DNA of 64,000 bases from contig JACYXH010000232.1 of the NCBI GenBank assembly GCA_026745465.1, forward strand, positions 2,677,501-2,741,500, given 5' to 3'. A program made the position numbers and the translations under genes. The notes under the pieces are model-generated. The model did not search any database, was not told the origin of the DNA, and saw only the letters and a list, made by a program, of their open reading frames with translations. Below, piece by piece: positions 22,981 through 34,345 of this stretch (within the stretch, counting starts at the first letter, position 1; every line of letters begins with the position of its first letter). This DNA comes from Lota lota (lineage: Eukaryota; Chordata; Actinopteri; Gadiformes; Lotidae).

Positions 22981-23480
22981 GTAATGTAGGTAGGTATCTG
23001 GCATGTTAATGTTGGTAGCTAAATAACATAGCATCTATCAACTCTTCTAACCCTAACCCTAGCTCAGAGCTAACAGAGCTAGGTAGCGTGAGACTGGAGC
23101 TTATATAAGCTAGGGTTAGGTATGTATCAGGTTGGACCAATCAGTGATCTGTTCATTGTGTCTCATCCCAGTGTCTGCTGTTGACACATGTTGTCTCTGA
23201 TTACGTTCTGGGACTGTAATGTATCCAGTTAGGAGGTGGGAACAATGCTTAGAGTTGTGCTGGCAGATTGGATGTGCTTGTGTGATATGCCAACTGTGAC
23301 CAACACACACGCTGTCAGATAAGATAAGGATACGATAACACTATTAATCCTGTGAGGCAAACCCGGGTTATTGTGTCCTAGTTGTTATTACTGCAGTAAC
23401 ACAGTTAGGTGTAGGAAGCTAAACACACATTAAGTCCTCCGCCCACCAAAGCTTACAGGTGGAGCGCGTCCTCTTCTGTT
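22981..23480. other. Unique sequence, nothing recognised
   Basis: Includes a single ctaaccctaaccct telomere-like word at about 23047. Confidence 0.55.
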
Positions 23481-23700
23481 GTCCAATCACAGCGCACCAC
23501 ATCCGCTCGCGTGTTGTCCAATCACAGCGCACCACATCCGCTCGCGTGTGGTCCAATCACAGAGCACCACATCCGCTCGCGTGTTGTCCAATCACAGCGC
23601 ACCACATCCGCTCGCGTGTGGTCCAATCACAGAGCACCACATCCGCTCGCGTGTGGTCCAATCACAGCGCACCACATCCGCTCGCGTGTGGTCCAATCCC
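23481..23700. repeat. 35-bp minisatellite, 7 copies, each with a CCAAT box
   Basis: The unit begins GTCCAATCACAGCGCACCAC and ends in CpG-rich ctcgcgtg. CCAATCA recurs every 35 bp, close to the spacing of multiple NF-Y sites. A g/t and a g/a variant alternate in part of the array. Confidence 0.96.
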
Positions 23701-23929
23701 ACGGCAGCGTGGCGCGGAGGTCCAGCCCTTCACAGTGTTCAGCGTGTTTCCTTCTGCGTGGGGCCTTTTTATTCCGCCTCTGCCTGGCGTATTGGAGGCG
23801 GTTTTGTACAGCTGGTCCAGTTAAATGGCCTAGATGAGTGAGTCTGCGCGCCATTTAATATTCCTCTGGTGTGAAGACAAGGACACAAGAAAGTTCAGCT
23901 TCCTTTGGCACCCTTCACTTGAAGAGTAG

Positions 23930-24298
23930 AGAGTAGAGGCACTGATAGAGGAAGAGGAAGAGTAGAGGCACTGATAGAGGAAGAGGAAGAGTAGAGGTAC
24001 TGATAGAGGAAGAGTAGAGGTACTGATAGAGGAAGAGTAGAGGCACTGATAGAGGAAGAGTAGAGGTATTCATAGAGGAAGAGGATGAGTAGAGGTACTG
24101 ATAGAGGAAGAGGAAGAGTAGAGGTACTGATAGAGGAAGAGTAGAGGCACTGATAGAGGAAGAGGAAGAGTAGAGGTACTGATAGAGGAAGAGGAAGAGT
24201 AGAGGCACTGATAGAGGAAGAGTAGAGGCACTGATAGAGGAAGAGTAGAGGCACTGATAGAGGAAGAGTAGAGGCACTGATAGAGGAAGAGTAGAGGT
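23930..24298. repeat. 23/29-bp minisatellite, about 15 copies
   Basis: Core ACTGATAGAGGAAGAGTAGA, with an optional extra gaggaa. Minus-strand Leu/Ser frames are artefacts. Confidence 0.95.
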
Positions 24299-25562
24299 AA
24301 TGACAGAGTTTAAGGTTTGGGTAATGACAGAGTGAAATGTAGCGTAGAGGTGAAGACTTAAAGGTAATGCGAGACCCTTCATGTTGGAGACCAGAGCACA
24401 AATCTTCTATTTCCAGAGGCTGCTTTATAAATAAAAAAGCTACTCTCTTGTTTCCAGATAAATGGAAAGAACCCCTGAGGGACTGGCAGACTGTTTCTTT
24501 GTAAACTCAGTAGCTAAACTCGATAGCAAAGCTGCAAGTGTTGAAAAGAGAATGTCCTTTTTCTCATCTCTCAACAACTTCTCGTTCTGTCTGTGTCACC
24601 TTCTCCCGTCAGAGAAAGATGTCCTCACATTCCCTTTTAGTTCGTTGACCTAATATGTAATATTCAATACGTCTTTAGTTAGTTTACCTATTATCTTCTA
24701 TCTAGTAGCTGGGTAACCTACTATTCAATATATAATATTCAATATGCCACAATTAAAATGTATCAGTAGAAAAGCAAATCATAAGTAGTGCCAATTAAAG
24801 GAGTAAGCTATGCCCGGGTGGATTAAAGCCCCTTGGAACCCGTTCAGAATGTTACCTTTCAGGAGAATCCTGAACCTAAACGGACTTTCAACACGTAATG
24901 ATTTGAGGTAAAATATTCCAAGAGCTCGACCCTGCTGTCCAAAAAGGTTAGCAATAAAATATCCAGCAAACAGCGGCGTTCAAAGATGATACTACCAACA
25001 GTGGGTTAGGGTTAGGGTTAGCAGTGGAGAGAAACACTAATGAAATGTCTTGAAAGTTCAGGGCCTGTCGCTAACACTAACCATTAGCTTTCGAAAATAC
25101 ATCTCCTCGAAAAATAGAAACCCTTTAATTTGAACCAATTTTAACTCTGCATGATTGGTAATGGTTTAATAATTACAATTATAAATATTCTATTATAATT
25201 ATATATTATTTATAATAGCTGGAATAGCAGTGGATCATCAAACCGCTAACATTAGCACCATTAGCATTAGCACTACTAACACACACACACATATATATAT
25301 AAATGTGTGTATATATACATATGAAAACTCTCTGAGCTCTGTGTCTTCAACAATCTCGCGCTTGCTCTCTCCAGTCAGGATTAGACTGACTTAAAGGTGC
25401 TGTCCTTTAGATGTAAGGGTTGTGAAGACAGAGAGCAGAAGAGAGCAAGAGTTTAAAACTAAACAAAAGATAAACGCCCCCTCCCTGCCTACGTCTCGCC
25501 ACCATTGAAATGTTGCATTTCACGCCCCTGTGATTGACAGGCCAGATCCCTGATTCCCTGAA

Positions 25563-25608
25563 CCAATCAGCGAAGAGAGGCCCTGATTGGTCGGAAATTA
25601 GGCGGGAG
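25563..25608. promoter_or_regulatory. Facing CCAAT boxes and GC-rich element (possible promoter)
   Basis: AACCAATCAGCG (25561-25572) fits the NF-Y consensus well, and CTGATTGG at 25583-25590 is its inverse 20 bp on. GGCGGGAG (25601-25608), a GC-box-like word, follows. It lies about 700 bp upstream of a good exon candidate (26258-26331) on the plus strand. No TATA box is seen. Confidence 0.35.
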
Positions 25609-26257
25609 TGGTCAAAATCTAAATTGGCTCATGGGGAGGCAGGCGCAGTCAGCTGGAAACAGATTCTCATAGCACATTTCACTCACTAATAAGTGACGGC
25701 TTGGTAGGCTATTTCTAACTAATTGAACTGAATGAATCGCGCTTCAATCTTACCTAGAGCATCTTCAAGTCTAAGTCTGCTGTACAGTTGTGTTGTCTCC
25801 AGAATCCACTGTGGCTCCAAACATCCAAACTAAAAGTCAAGTGATGGCCTGTTCGCTGCAGCTGTCAGGTCTAGTGGGGATGTTGTGGGATTTACGTGCT
25901 GGCAGGAGAACATGAAAGACTCATTTGATAGAGATTGGGGAGACTGACTGACAATTATAAATTCAACAAAGTGACTCCTCGCTCATCGTTATTCTGGGGT
26001 CATTCTACTGTCCTTGAACTGTTAATGAAACTAAACAACGAACTAACTAACTTACTAACCAGCTAACGAATGCACACTCTCACCCTGCAGTATAGTTGTG
26101 ATATTTAGTCAGAGGATCTGTGAGGCCACTGTGTTTCTCATCTAGAATTATTTCTCTCTGGGAATTCAGTTGAGATCATTTGAAATGGTGGACTTCTCTG
26201 TGTTGATTGTGCTTTATAAACTCCCAGCTGCTGGTTGTCCTCTTGACTCTGTTCCAG

Positions 26258-26331
26258 TGAAGAGACGGCTGGACCGGGACAAACCTCCACACAGCAGGCC
26301 ATGGCAGAGAGGACCCCTGCTGGTCAGACCG
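26258..26331 (+). other. Candidate spliced exon, possibly non-coding lingo2 5' exon
   Basis: A pyrimidine-rich acceptor (gtcctcttgactctgttccag) ends at 26257, and a consensus donor G|GTGAGT starts at 26332, defining 74 bases. Inside is ATG in an ideal context (GCCATGGC, ATG at 26301), reading MAERTPAGQT to the donor. It could be a 5' UTR exon of lingo2 about 22 kb upstream of the coding exon, or part of an unrelated transcript. There is no homology I recognise. Confidence 0.35.
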
Positions 26332-26374
26332 GTGAGTGGAGACCCTAAGACATATGGCCCTCAGGTCAACCGTG

Positions 26375-26618
26375 ACCGTTAGGGGGGCATAGATCTGTGA
26401 GTATAGAGTACCCCTCGCACTCTGATAGAAGCCCACCGTTAGGGGGGCATAGATCTGTGAGTATAGAGTACCCCTCGCACTCTGATAGAAGCCCACCGTT
26501 AGGGGGGCATAGATCTGTGAGTATAGAGTACCCCTCGCACTCTGATAGAAGCCCACCGTTAGGGGGGCATAGATCTGTGAGTATAGAGTACCCCTCGCAC
26601 TCTGATAGAAGCCCACCG
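26375..26618. repeat. 60-bp minisatellite, 4 identical copies
   Basis: The unit contains ACCGTTAGGGGGGCATAGAT. The copies appear identical. It begins 40 bases after the candidate donor at 26332. Confidence 0.97.
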
Positions 26619-26679
26619 TGGCGCTTCATAAAGTCCCAAACACCAATCTGGTTTGAACTATGGAAGGGCCTCTTGGGTT

Positions 26680-27432
26680 GAAGGGTCAGAGGACTAGAGG
26701 ACCAGGGAGAGGACTGGAGGACCAGGGAGAGGACTAGAGGACCAGGGAGAGGACTAGAGGACCAGGGAGAGCACTAGAGGACCAGAGAACCAGGGAGAGG
26801 ACTAGAGGACCAGGGAGAGCACTAGAAGACCAGGGAGAGGACTGGAGGACCAGGGAGAGCACTAGAGGACCAGGGAGAGCACTAGAGGACCAGAGGACCA
26901 GGGAGAGCACTAGAGGACCAGAGGACCAGGGAGAGGAGTGGAGGACCAGGGAGAGCACTAGAGGACCAGGGAGAGGACTGGAGGACCAGGGAGAGCACTA
27001 GAGGACCAGGGAGAGGACTGGAGGACCAGGGAGAGCACTAGAGGACCAGGGAGAGGACTAGAGGACCAGGGAGATCACTAGAGGACCTGAGAACCAGGGA
27101 GAGGACTAGAGGACCAGGGAGAGCACTAGAGGACCAGGGAGAGGACTAGAGGACCAAGGAGAGGACTAGACGGACAGGAAGTGGACTAGAGGACCAGGGA
27201 GAGGACTAGACGGACAGGAAGAGGACTAGAGGACCAGGGAGAGGACTAAAGGACCAGGGAGAGGACTGGAGGACCAGGGAGAGGACTAGAGGACCAGGGA
27301 GAGGACTAGAGGACCAGGGAGAGGACTAGACAGACAGGAAGAGGACTAGAGAACCAGGGAGAGGACTAGAGGACCAGGGAGAGGACTAGAGAACCAGGGA
27401 GAGGACTAGACGAACAGGAAGAGGACTAGACA
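26680..27432. repeat. 20-bp minisatellite, about 36 copies
   Basis: Unit AGGACTAGAGGACCAGGGAG with gagcac, gaggactgg, cggacaggaa and added agaacc variants. The variants cluster by region (gagcac on the left, cggacagg on the right), showing local spread. Confidence 0.96.
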
Positions 27433-27901
27433 AGTCTTTATTTAATTGTCTATTGATCGACCATCACTACCTTCTACACAGCACCTCTTAATAGAATCTG
27501 CTGAAGTCTGACACCTTTATTGTAAACCAATTGGAGGACAATTGCAGTCATCATTTTTGTGTAGAAATATATTATATGTATCATATATAATATAATATAC
27601 TGTATATGGATCCTATCTTAAGTGTTTGACAGTTATGTATGACAAGGGCATCTTTATTGACGGGTATTGTCACTCAAACCAAGCTTCACTTCTTATTTAA
27701 AAAGAAAACTTTAAGGTTTAAAATACACAAAGAAATACATTTAAAATAATAAACACTGAATCCAGCCTTCAATAAACCCTCTTCCTCTCTTGTTGACGGG
27801 GAGGCAGACGAAGAAAACCAATCACAACAAATATGCTGTAGGAAACTCCAACACTTTATCATTTTGCAATCTTTTGTTGACCAAAGCAACAGATATATGT
27901 T
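27433..27901. other. Unique AT-rich sequence, nothing recognised
   Basis: Contains a 67-codon minus frame without support. Confidence 0.5.
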
Positions 27902-28775
27902 GAGGTTAGAGATGGAGTCATGTTGAGGTTAGAGATGGAGTCATGTTGAGGTTAGAGATGGAGTCATGTTGAGGTTAGAGATTACATGTTGAGGTTAGAG
28001 ATGGAGTCATGTTGAGGTTAGAGATGGAGTCATGTTGAGGTTAGAGATGGAGTCATGTTGAGGTTAGAGATGGAGTCATGTTGAGGTTAGAGATGACATG
28101 TTGAGGTTAGAGATGGAGTCATGTTGAGGTTAGAGATGGAGTCATGTTGAGGTTAGAGATGTAGTCATGTTGAGGTTAGAGATGGAGTCATGTTGAGGTT
28201 AGAGATGGAGTCATGTTGAGGTTAGAGATGGAGTCATGTTGAGGTTAGAGATGGAGTCATGTTGAGGTTAGAGATGGAGTCATGTTGAGGTTAGAGATGA
28301 CATGTTGAGGTTAGAGATGGAGTCATGTTGAGGTTAGAGATGGAGTCATGTTGAGGTTAGAGATGGAGTCATGTTGAGGTTAGAGATGACATGTTGAGGT
28401 TAGAGATGGAGTCATGTTGAGGTTAGAGATGGAGTCATGTTGAGGTTAGAGATGGAGTCATGTTGAGGTTAGAGATGGAGTCATGTTGAGGTTAGAGATG
28501 GAGTCATGTTGAGGTTAGAGATGTAGTCATGTTGAGGTTAGAGATGACATGTTGAGGTTAGAGATGGAGTCATGTTGAGGTTAGAGATGGAGTCATGTTG
28601 AGGTTAGAGATGACATGTTGAGGTTAGAGATGGAGACATGTTGAGGTTAGAGATGGAGTCAGGTTGAGGTTAGAGATGGAGTCATGTTGAGGTTAGAGAT
28701 GGAGTCATGTTGAGGTTAGAGATGGAGTCATGTTGAGGTTAGAGATGACATGTTGAGGTTAGAGATGGAAACAGG
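27902..28775. repeat. 23/20-bp minisatellite, about 38 copies
   Basis: Core CATGTTGAGGTTAGAGATGG plus agt. Shorter gatgacatg copies recur every 4-9 units. Confidence 0.97.
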
Positions 28776-29067
28776 TTAGAAATGAGAAGCAGTGAACATG
28801 TAGGCTACCATGTTCCAGGACATACCATGGCTTGTCCAATGGCAACCAGAATCCATATCAGTGTTATCAGCTGCAGCTCTTCACTCTGTACTTGTAGTCA
28901 TCAGTAACTGGGCCCCTGGTAATAAGGACTAGCATCTCTGTTTCCTTTCCTACAGGAAAAACAATCAATTATTCATGATGTCATTATCTGTACAGCTATG
29001 TCTGTCTGTTTCAGAGGGAGACAGAGAGAAAAATATAAATACATCTTTAGATATCTTTAAATATATA

Positions 29068-29605
29068 GACTAGAGAGGAACACACTGACCAGGTACAGAC
29101 TAGAGAGGTAACACTGACCAGGTACAGACTAGAGAGGTAACACTGACCAGGTACAGACTAGAGAGGTAACACTGACCAGGTACAGACTAGAGAGGTAACA
29201 CTGACCAGGTACAGACTAGAGAGGAACACGCTGACCAGGTACAGACTAGTTAGAGAACACACTGACCAGGTACAGACTAGAGAGGTAACACTGACCAGGT
29301 ACAGACTAGAGAGGTAACACTGACCAGGTACAGACTAGAGAGGTAACACTGACCAGGTACAGACTAGAGAGATAACACTGACCAGGTACAGACTAGAGAG
29401 GAACACGCTGACCAGGTACAGACTAGTTAGAGAACACACTGACCAGGTACAGACTAGAGAGGTAACTCACTGACCAGGTACAGACTAGAGAGGTAACTCA
29501 CTGACCAGGTACAGACTAGAGAGGAACACGCTGACCAGGTACAGACTAGTTAGAGAACACACTGAGCAGATACAGACTAGTGAGGTAACACACTGACTAG
29601 TGAGA
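29068..29605. repeat. 29-bp minisatellite, about 18 copies
   Basis: Core CACTGACCAGGTACAGACTA plus gagaggtaa. A three-unit block ending in tagttagagaacac recurs at 29220, 29400 and 29520. Confidence 0.95.
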
Positions 29606-29865
29606 CAACACACATACAGACTACAGTACAGTGCTACTTTACAGACTAGACAGCCACAGACATCTTAATGCCAATACGGCATCTTTGAATTTAAATGAGA
29701 GAGAGAGAGAGAGATTTCTGAAACATCTTGGGTAAAAATATGGAAATATGGTAACGTATAATATATTTATAAATGGGCTTTTCTGTGTTGGTTCTGAGTC
29801 CTGTCTGTTCTGTACAGACTGACTGACAGGATGGTCTGAAGGAAGAGTGGGCGATATGAGAGGAA

Positions 29866-30160
29866 GGACTCCTCCTCTTCATCTCTCCTCCCTCCTCCTC
29901 TTCATCACTCCTCCTCTTCATCACCCCTCCCTTCTCTTTATCCCTCCTCCCTCCTCCTCATCCCTCCTCCTCCTCGTCACTCCTCCTCCTCATCACTCCT
30001 CCATCCTCCTCTTCATTACTCCTCCATTCTCCTCTTCATTACTCCCTCCTCCTCTTCATTACTCCTCCCTCCTCATCACTCCTCCTCTTCATCATTCTGC
30101 CCTCCTCCTCCTTATCCCTCCTCCTCCTCCTCCTCCTCCCTCCCTTCATCACTCCTCCTG
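29866..30160. repeat. CTC/TCC-rich pyrimidine tract
   Basis: Degenerate cctcctcttcatcactcctc words. Confidence 0.92.
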
Positions 30161-30359
30161 GGGATACAGTGAGGTGGTGGTAACCCACCAAACATAATAA
30201 ACATTATAAATATTATAAATATGTTATGCGTGTAAGGACTGCAGGCAGCATCTAACCCCCAGAGAGGGGTGGAGGGGAAATGCAGACAAGCTCAATATTT
30301 CATGCAACACCTCATACTTTAGCACTGCTCAGTTGGAGATGGATGGAAGGGTGGTGGTT

Positions 30360-31145
30360 TATAGAGGTGTGACACCACTTCATACAGATAGTTCAAAACA
30401 GGTGTGACACCACTTCATACAGATAGTTCAAAACAGGTGTGACACCACTTCTTACAGATAGTTCAAAACAGGTGTGACACTACTTCATACAGATAGTTTA
30501 TAAACAGGTGTGACACCACTTCATACAGATAGTTTATAAAGAGGTGTGACATCACATCATACAGATAGTTCAAAACAGGTGTGACACCACTTCATACAGA
30601 TAGTTTATAAAGAGGTGGGACATCACTTCATACAGATAGTTTATAAAGAGGTGTGACACCACTTCATACAGATAGTTTATAAAGAGGTGTGACACCACTT
30701 CATACAGATAGTTTATAAAGAGGTGTGACACCACTTTATACAGATAGTTTATAAAGAGGTGTGACATCACATCATACAGATAGTTCAAAACAGGTGTGAC
30801 ACCACTTCATACAGATAGTTTATAAAGAGGTGTGACACCACTTCATACAGATAGTTTATAAAGAGGTGTGACACCACTTCATACAGATAGTTTATGAAGA
30901 GGTGTGACATCACTTCATACAGATAGTTTATAAAGAGGTGTGACATCACTTCATACAGATAGTTTATAAAGAGGTGTGACATCACATCATACAGATAGTT
31001 CAAAACAGGTGTGACATCACTTCATACAGATAGTTTATAAACAGGTGTGACACCACTTCATACAGATAGTTTATAAAGAGGTGTGACACCACTTCATACA
31101 GATAGTTTATGAAGAGGTGTGACATCACTTCATACAGATATAATT
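30360..31145. repeat. 36-bp minisatellite with 215-bp higher-order unit
   Basis: About 22 units (GTGTGACACCACTTCATACA, then gatagtttataaagag). The rare catcacatcatacag plus ttcaaaac variant recurs at about 30551, 30766 and 30981, a period of 215 bp (six units). Confidence 0.96.
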
Positions 31146-31884
31146 TATGAAGAGCAGTTCTTAACAGGGTCCTTTCAGGTAAAGATAGGAGTAATGAATA
31201 AAGAATTACTAGGATCTCTAGATCAAGACCGGAATCTTTTTCTAATACTCTCATAGTAATGTCTGTCTCTCTCTCGCTCTCACCCTCGCTCTCGCTCTTG
31301 TCTTAGAGTTAGGGGGTTAGGGTTAGCGAGTTAGGGGTATTCAGGTTAAGGCATTGGGCCAGAGAAGAGGGTTAGGGTATTAGTTTAGGGTAAGGACATT
31401 AGGTTGAGCCTCTGTTCAACCTAATGACGATTCACATTCGAGGGATCATACTCCAAGACTCTTCGAATAGAGTTGATTTCAGGCTGGACACGGGCAGATA
31501 AAGATAGGATAGGAAGATAAGGAAGGTACAACAGTTTGTGAGGGAGATGAGAGAACCAAAGTCAATGAAATAAGAGAGCAGCTGAAGTGCCTCTGGCCCC
31601 GTTGTGATCACCAGCGCCTGTCAGATATTCAGGCACAATAAACAATAAGCAGAGGCTCCCAGCCCTGAGAGCCTCTGCTCCACACGACCGTGGGCCCTAT
31701 GATGTTGTGTGATATTACCTTTATATTAGCTTTCACCTCAGGCCCTGAGTGCCTTATTACATTGCGATTTAAACATTTAAATCTATCTTTAAAGGGGAAT
31801 CGTCACACTTGGCTGTTTTCTACTAAAACAGAGTACTGCTCTATACGTGTGCTGTGTATTTTATACTATGACAGTACCACGCTA
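31146..31884. other. Mostly unique sequence
   Basis: Short gttagggttagcgagttagg words at 31300-31400 and the hairpin at 31648. Otherwise nothing is recognised. Confidence 0.5.
31648..31679. repeat. 11-bp hairpin
   Basis: AGCAGAGGCTC at 31648-31658 pairs perfectly with 31669-31679 around a 10-base loop. Confidence 0.75.
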
Positions 31885-32422
31885 GTGTAGATGGATGAAT
31901 GTATAGATTGGGTTACTACTCTAGAGTAGATGGATGAATGTATAGATTGGGGTATTTGGGTGAGAGTAGATGGATGAATGTATAGATTGGGGTATTTGGG
32001 TGAGAGTAGATGGATGAATGTATAGATTGGGGTATTTGGGTGAGTGTAGATGGATGAATGTATAGATTGGGGTATTTGGGTGAGAGTAGATGGATGAATG
32101 TATAGATTGGGGTATTTGGGTGAGTGTAGATGGATGAATGTATAGATTGGGGTATTTGGGTGAGTGTAGATGGATGAATGTATAGATTGGGGTATTTGGG
32201 TGAGTGTAGATGGATGAATGTATAGATTGGGGTATTTGGGTGAGAGTAGATGGATGAATGTATAGATTGGGGTATTTGGGTGAGTGTAGATGGATGAATG
32301 TATAGATTGGGGTATTTGGGTGAGTGTAGATGGATGAATGTATAGATTGGGGTATTTGGGTGAGTGTAGATGGATGAATGTATTGATTGGGGTATTTGGG
32401 TGAGTGTAGATGGATGAATGTA
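31885..32422. repeat. 40-bp minisatellite, 13 copies
   Basis: The unit contains TAGATGGATGAATGTATAGA, then ttggggtatttgggtgag. One a/t site differs between copies. A long minus-strand frame (171 codons) results because the 40-bp unit happens to lack stops in all three minus frames. Confidence 0.97.
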
Positions 32423-32481
32423 TAGCTCCACGTTTTAGTTTCCCGTGATGGAAGTGGTGGGTGACATCTAATCCTTTCCAG

Positions 32482-32524
32482 TTGGCAGCATCACTCTGAA
32501 GCAGGAGGAGAATGTGGCAGCAAG
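32482..32524 (+). other. Weak exon-like segment
   Basis: A tcctttccag acceptor and an AAG|gtacgc donor bracket 43 bases. It is too short to judge coding potential; noted only because the signals are complete. Confidence 0.12.
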
Positions 32525-32729
32525 GTACGCTGGGATAGCAAGTGTAGAGGAAGGGGGGAGGTTGTCAGTTTGAATCTGGTCAGGGCTGGAGCGTGTCAGG
32601 GTCTAAAGATAGAGACACTGAAGGTGTGGCTGGTGACTCACCATCACCATTAGCATTCCGCTAACTGAGGTCAAAGGTGACGCAAGATTTTTTTTCGGGA
32701 GAGGATGGTGTGTTAATCCCACTGGGGCT

Positions 32730-32763
32730 ATGCTAATGAGATATGCTAATTAGATATGCTAAT
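32730..32763. promoter_or_regulatory. Three octamer-like ATGCTAAT words, 13-bp spacing
   Basis: ATGCTAAT at 32730, 32743 and 32756. It differs by one base from the POU octamer ATGCAAAT. A possible POU-factor site cluster, or a short 13-bp tandem repeat. Confidence 0.3.
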
Positions 32764-32880
32764 GCACTGGCTTGTTGTTTGCCAGCGTTTGTTGACGAGT
32801 TAGCTGGAGCGTCGCTGGCATTTTGCTGCCATTTGATTGTCACATAGTAGTGTCCTCGCTGATGAGGTGTGTAGAAATAA

Positions 32881-33120
32881 ACTATCATTCAAACATGTAC
32901 GCCTCAGTCATGGTGTGTAAGATCACCTGTCCAATTACATCAACCTACCAGGTAGTAATAAACACCAACTATCATTCAAACATGTACGCCTCATTCATGG
33001 TGTGTAAGATCACCTGTCCAATTACATCAACCTACCAGGTAGTAATAAACACCAACTATCATTCAAACATGAACGCCTCATTCATGGTGTGTAAGATCAC
33101 CTGTCCAATTACATCAACCT
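32881..33120. repeat. 87-bp tandem repeat, about 2.8 copies
   Basis: ACTATCATTCAAACATGTAC recurs at 32881, 32968 and 33055. The third copy is cut short before ccaggtagt. The plus-strand frame stays open because 87 is divisible by three. Confidence 0.95.
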
Positions 33121-33164
33121 AACATGCTTAAAGTCTCATGTGTGACACACATTCAGATCGAAGA

Positions 33165-33288
33165 CATCACATGTAACCTGGTGAAGACCATGGTCTAGAC
33201 ATCACATGTAACCTGGTGAAGACCATGGTTTAGACATCACATGTGACCTGGTGAAGACCATGGTCTAGACATCACATGTAACCTGGAG
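33165..33288. repeat. 35-36-bp tandem repeat, about 3.5 copies
   Basis: GACATCACATGTAACCTGGT followed by gaagaccatggtcta. Confidence 0.92.
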
Positions 33289-33341
33289 AAGCAGGAAGAA
33301 CATGAGATAAGGTACTCCTGTTTGTTTTATAAACCACTGTT

Positions 33342-33433
33342 CAGGACATGTTGTGTACCTTTTTGTTAGCAAAGACAACAAAGAGGTAAAAACAAAATGT
33401 CTTCAGTAGCAAAAAGGTACACAACATGTCCTG
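33342..33433. repeat. 92-bp element with 24-bp perfect terminal inverted repeats
   Basis: CAGGACATGTTGTGTACCTT plus tttg (33342-33365) is the exact reverse complement of 33410-33433. Pairing continues imperfectly inward (kagcaaagaca against ctgaagaca). The size fits either a MITE or a precursor-like hairpin. No clear target-site duplication is seen. Confidence 0.85.
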
Positions 33434-33491
33434 GGTAGAACGAATGTTAGGTTAGAGATAAAGATGGAGAACTACCAACATGCACAGCTCC

Positions 33492-33775
33492 CCACCTCTC
33501 TCTCTTCTCTCTCTCCTCCCTCTCCCCTTTCTATCTCCTCTCATCGCTCCCTCCTCTCGCTCCCCTCCTCTCTCTCTCCTCTCTCCCCCCTCTTCTCTCT
33601 CCCCCCTCTCTCCTCTCTCCCCCCTCTTCTCTCTTCCCCCTCTCTCCTGTCTCTCCCCTCTCTCCTCTCTCCCCCCTCTCCTCTCTCCCTCCTCTCTCCT
33701 GTCTCTCTCCCCTCTCTCTCCCCTCTCCCCCCTCTTCTCTCTCCCCCCTCTCTCCTGTCTCTCTCCCCTCTTCAG
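33492..33775. repeat. CT-rich polypyrimidine tract
   Basis: CTCTCTCCCCCCTCTTCTCT and similar words over about 280 bases, followed by cttcagctcag. Frames on both strands are artefacts. Confidence 0.95.
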
Positions 33776-33892
33776 CTCAGCAGGGGACATGATGAATGTG
33801 GTGAAGGGGTTTCAGACGATGACGAAGCCATATTTTAATTTATTTATCTTGTGTGTGCTTCTTTCAATGGGGTTTTATTACAGTGATGGCAG

Positions 33893-34062
33893 CTTTAGGA
33901 GTGAGGCTGAGATATGGAGGCCACCTTTATGAATGAGGGGCTGAGATATGGAGGCCGCCTCTGGAAGTTCGGGGCTGAGATATGGAGGCCGCCTTTATGA
34001 ATGAGAGGCTGAGATATGGAGGCCGCCTTTCGGAGCTAGGGGCTGAGATATGGAGGCCAGGA
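33893..34062. repeat. 36-37-bp repeat, about 4.5 copies
   Basis: GGCTGAGATATGGAGGCCGC, then a variable ctttatgaatgag linker. Confidence 0.93.
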
Positions 34063-34069
34063 TTGAAGA

Positions 34070-34345
34070 GCTAGCAGGTTTATCTCTTACTCAAGCTAGC
34101 AGGCCTAGCTCTGAATCAAACTAGCAGGTAGCCCTGACTCAAGCTAGTATGCCTAGCTCTGTCTCCAGCTAGCAAGTTTAGCTCTTACTCCAACTAGCAG
34201 GCTTAGCCTTGACTCAAGCTAGCAGGCTTAGCCCTGACTCAAGCTGGCAGGCTTAGCCCTGACTCAAGCTGGCAGGTTTAGCTCTGACTCAAGCTGGCAG
34301 GTTTAGCTCTGAATCCAGCTAGCAGGCCTAGCTCTTACTCTTGGC
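34070..34345. repeat. 25-bp repeat, about 11 copies
   Basis: CTCAAGCTAGCAGGCTTAGC with ggtttag and gcctag variants; moderately diverged. Confidence 0.92.

Larger units (their letters stand above)
24299..26374. other. Longest unique stretch upstream of lingo2
   Basis: About 2 kb with only a gttagggttagggtt word (about 25005) and a short CA/TA microsatellite (25280). It holds the CCAAT pair at 25563 and the exon candidate at 26258, so it is the best place to look for a lingo2 promoter or enhancer. Confidence 0.5.
32423..32880. other. Unique sequence around the octamer-like cluster
   Basis: Holds the weak exon-like segment (32482) and the ATGCTAAT triplet. No gene is called. Confidence 0.45.

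Noticed and set aside
25320-25450. Apparent long inverted repeat (gtgtcttcaacaa against ttgtgaagac; cttgctctct against agagagcaag)
   Set aside because: The two matching pairs are not properly nested, so they do not form one stem.
33480-33932. Frame ending in a hydrophobic MMNVVKGFQTMTKPYFNLFI segment
   Set aside because: Most of it is polypyrimidine tract; the hydrophobic part alone is short and matches nothing I know.
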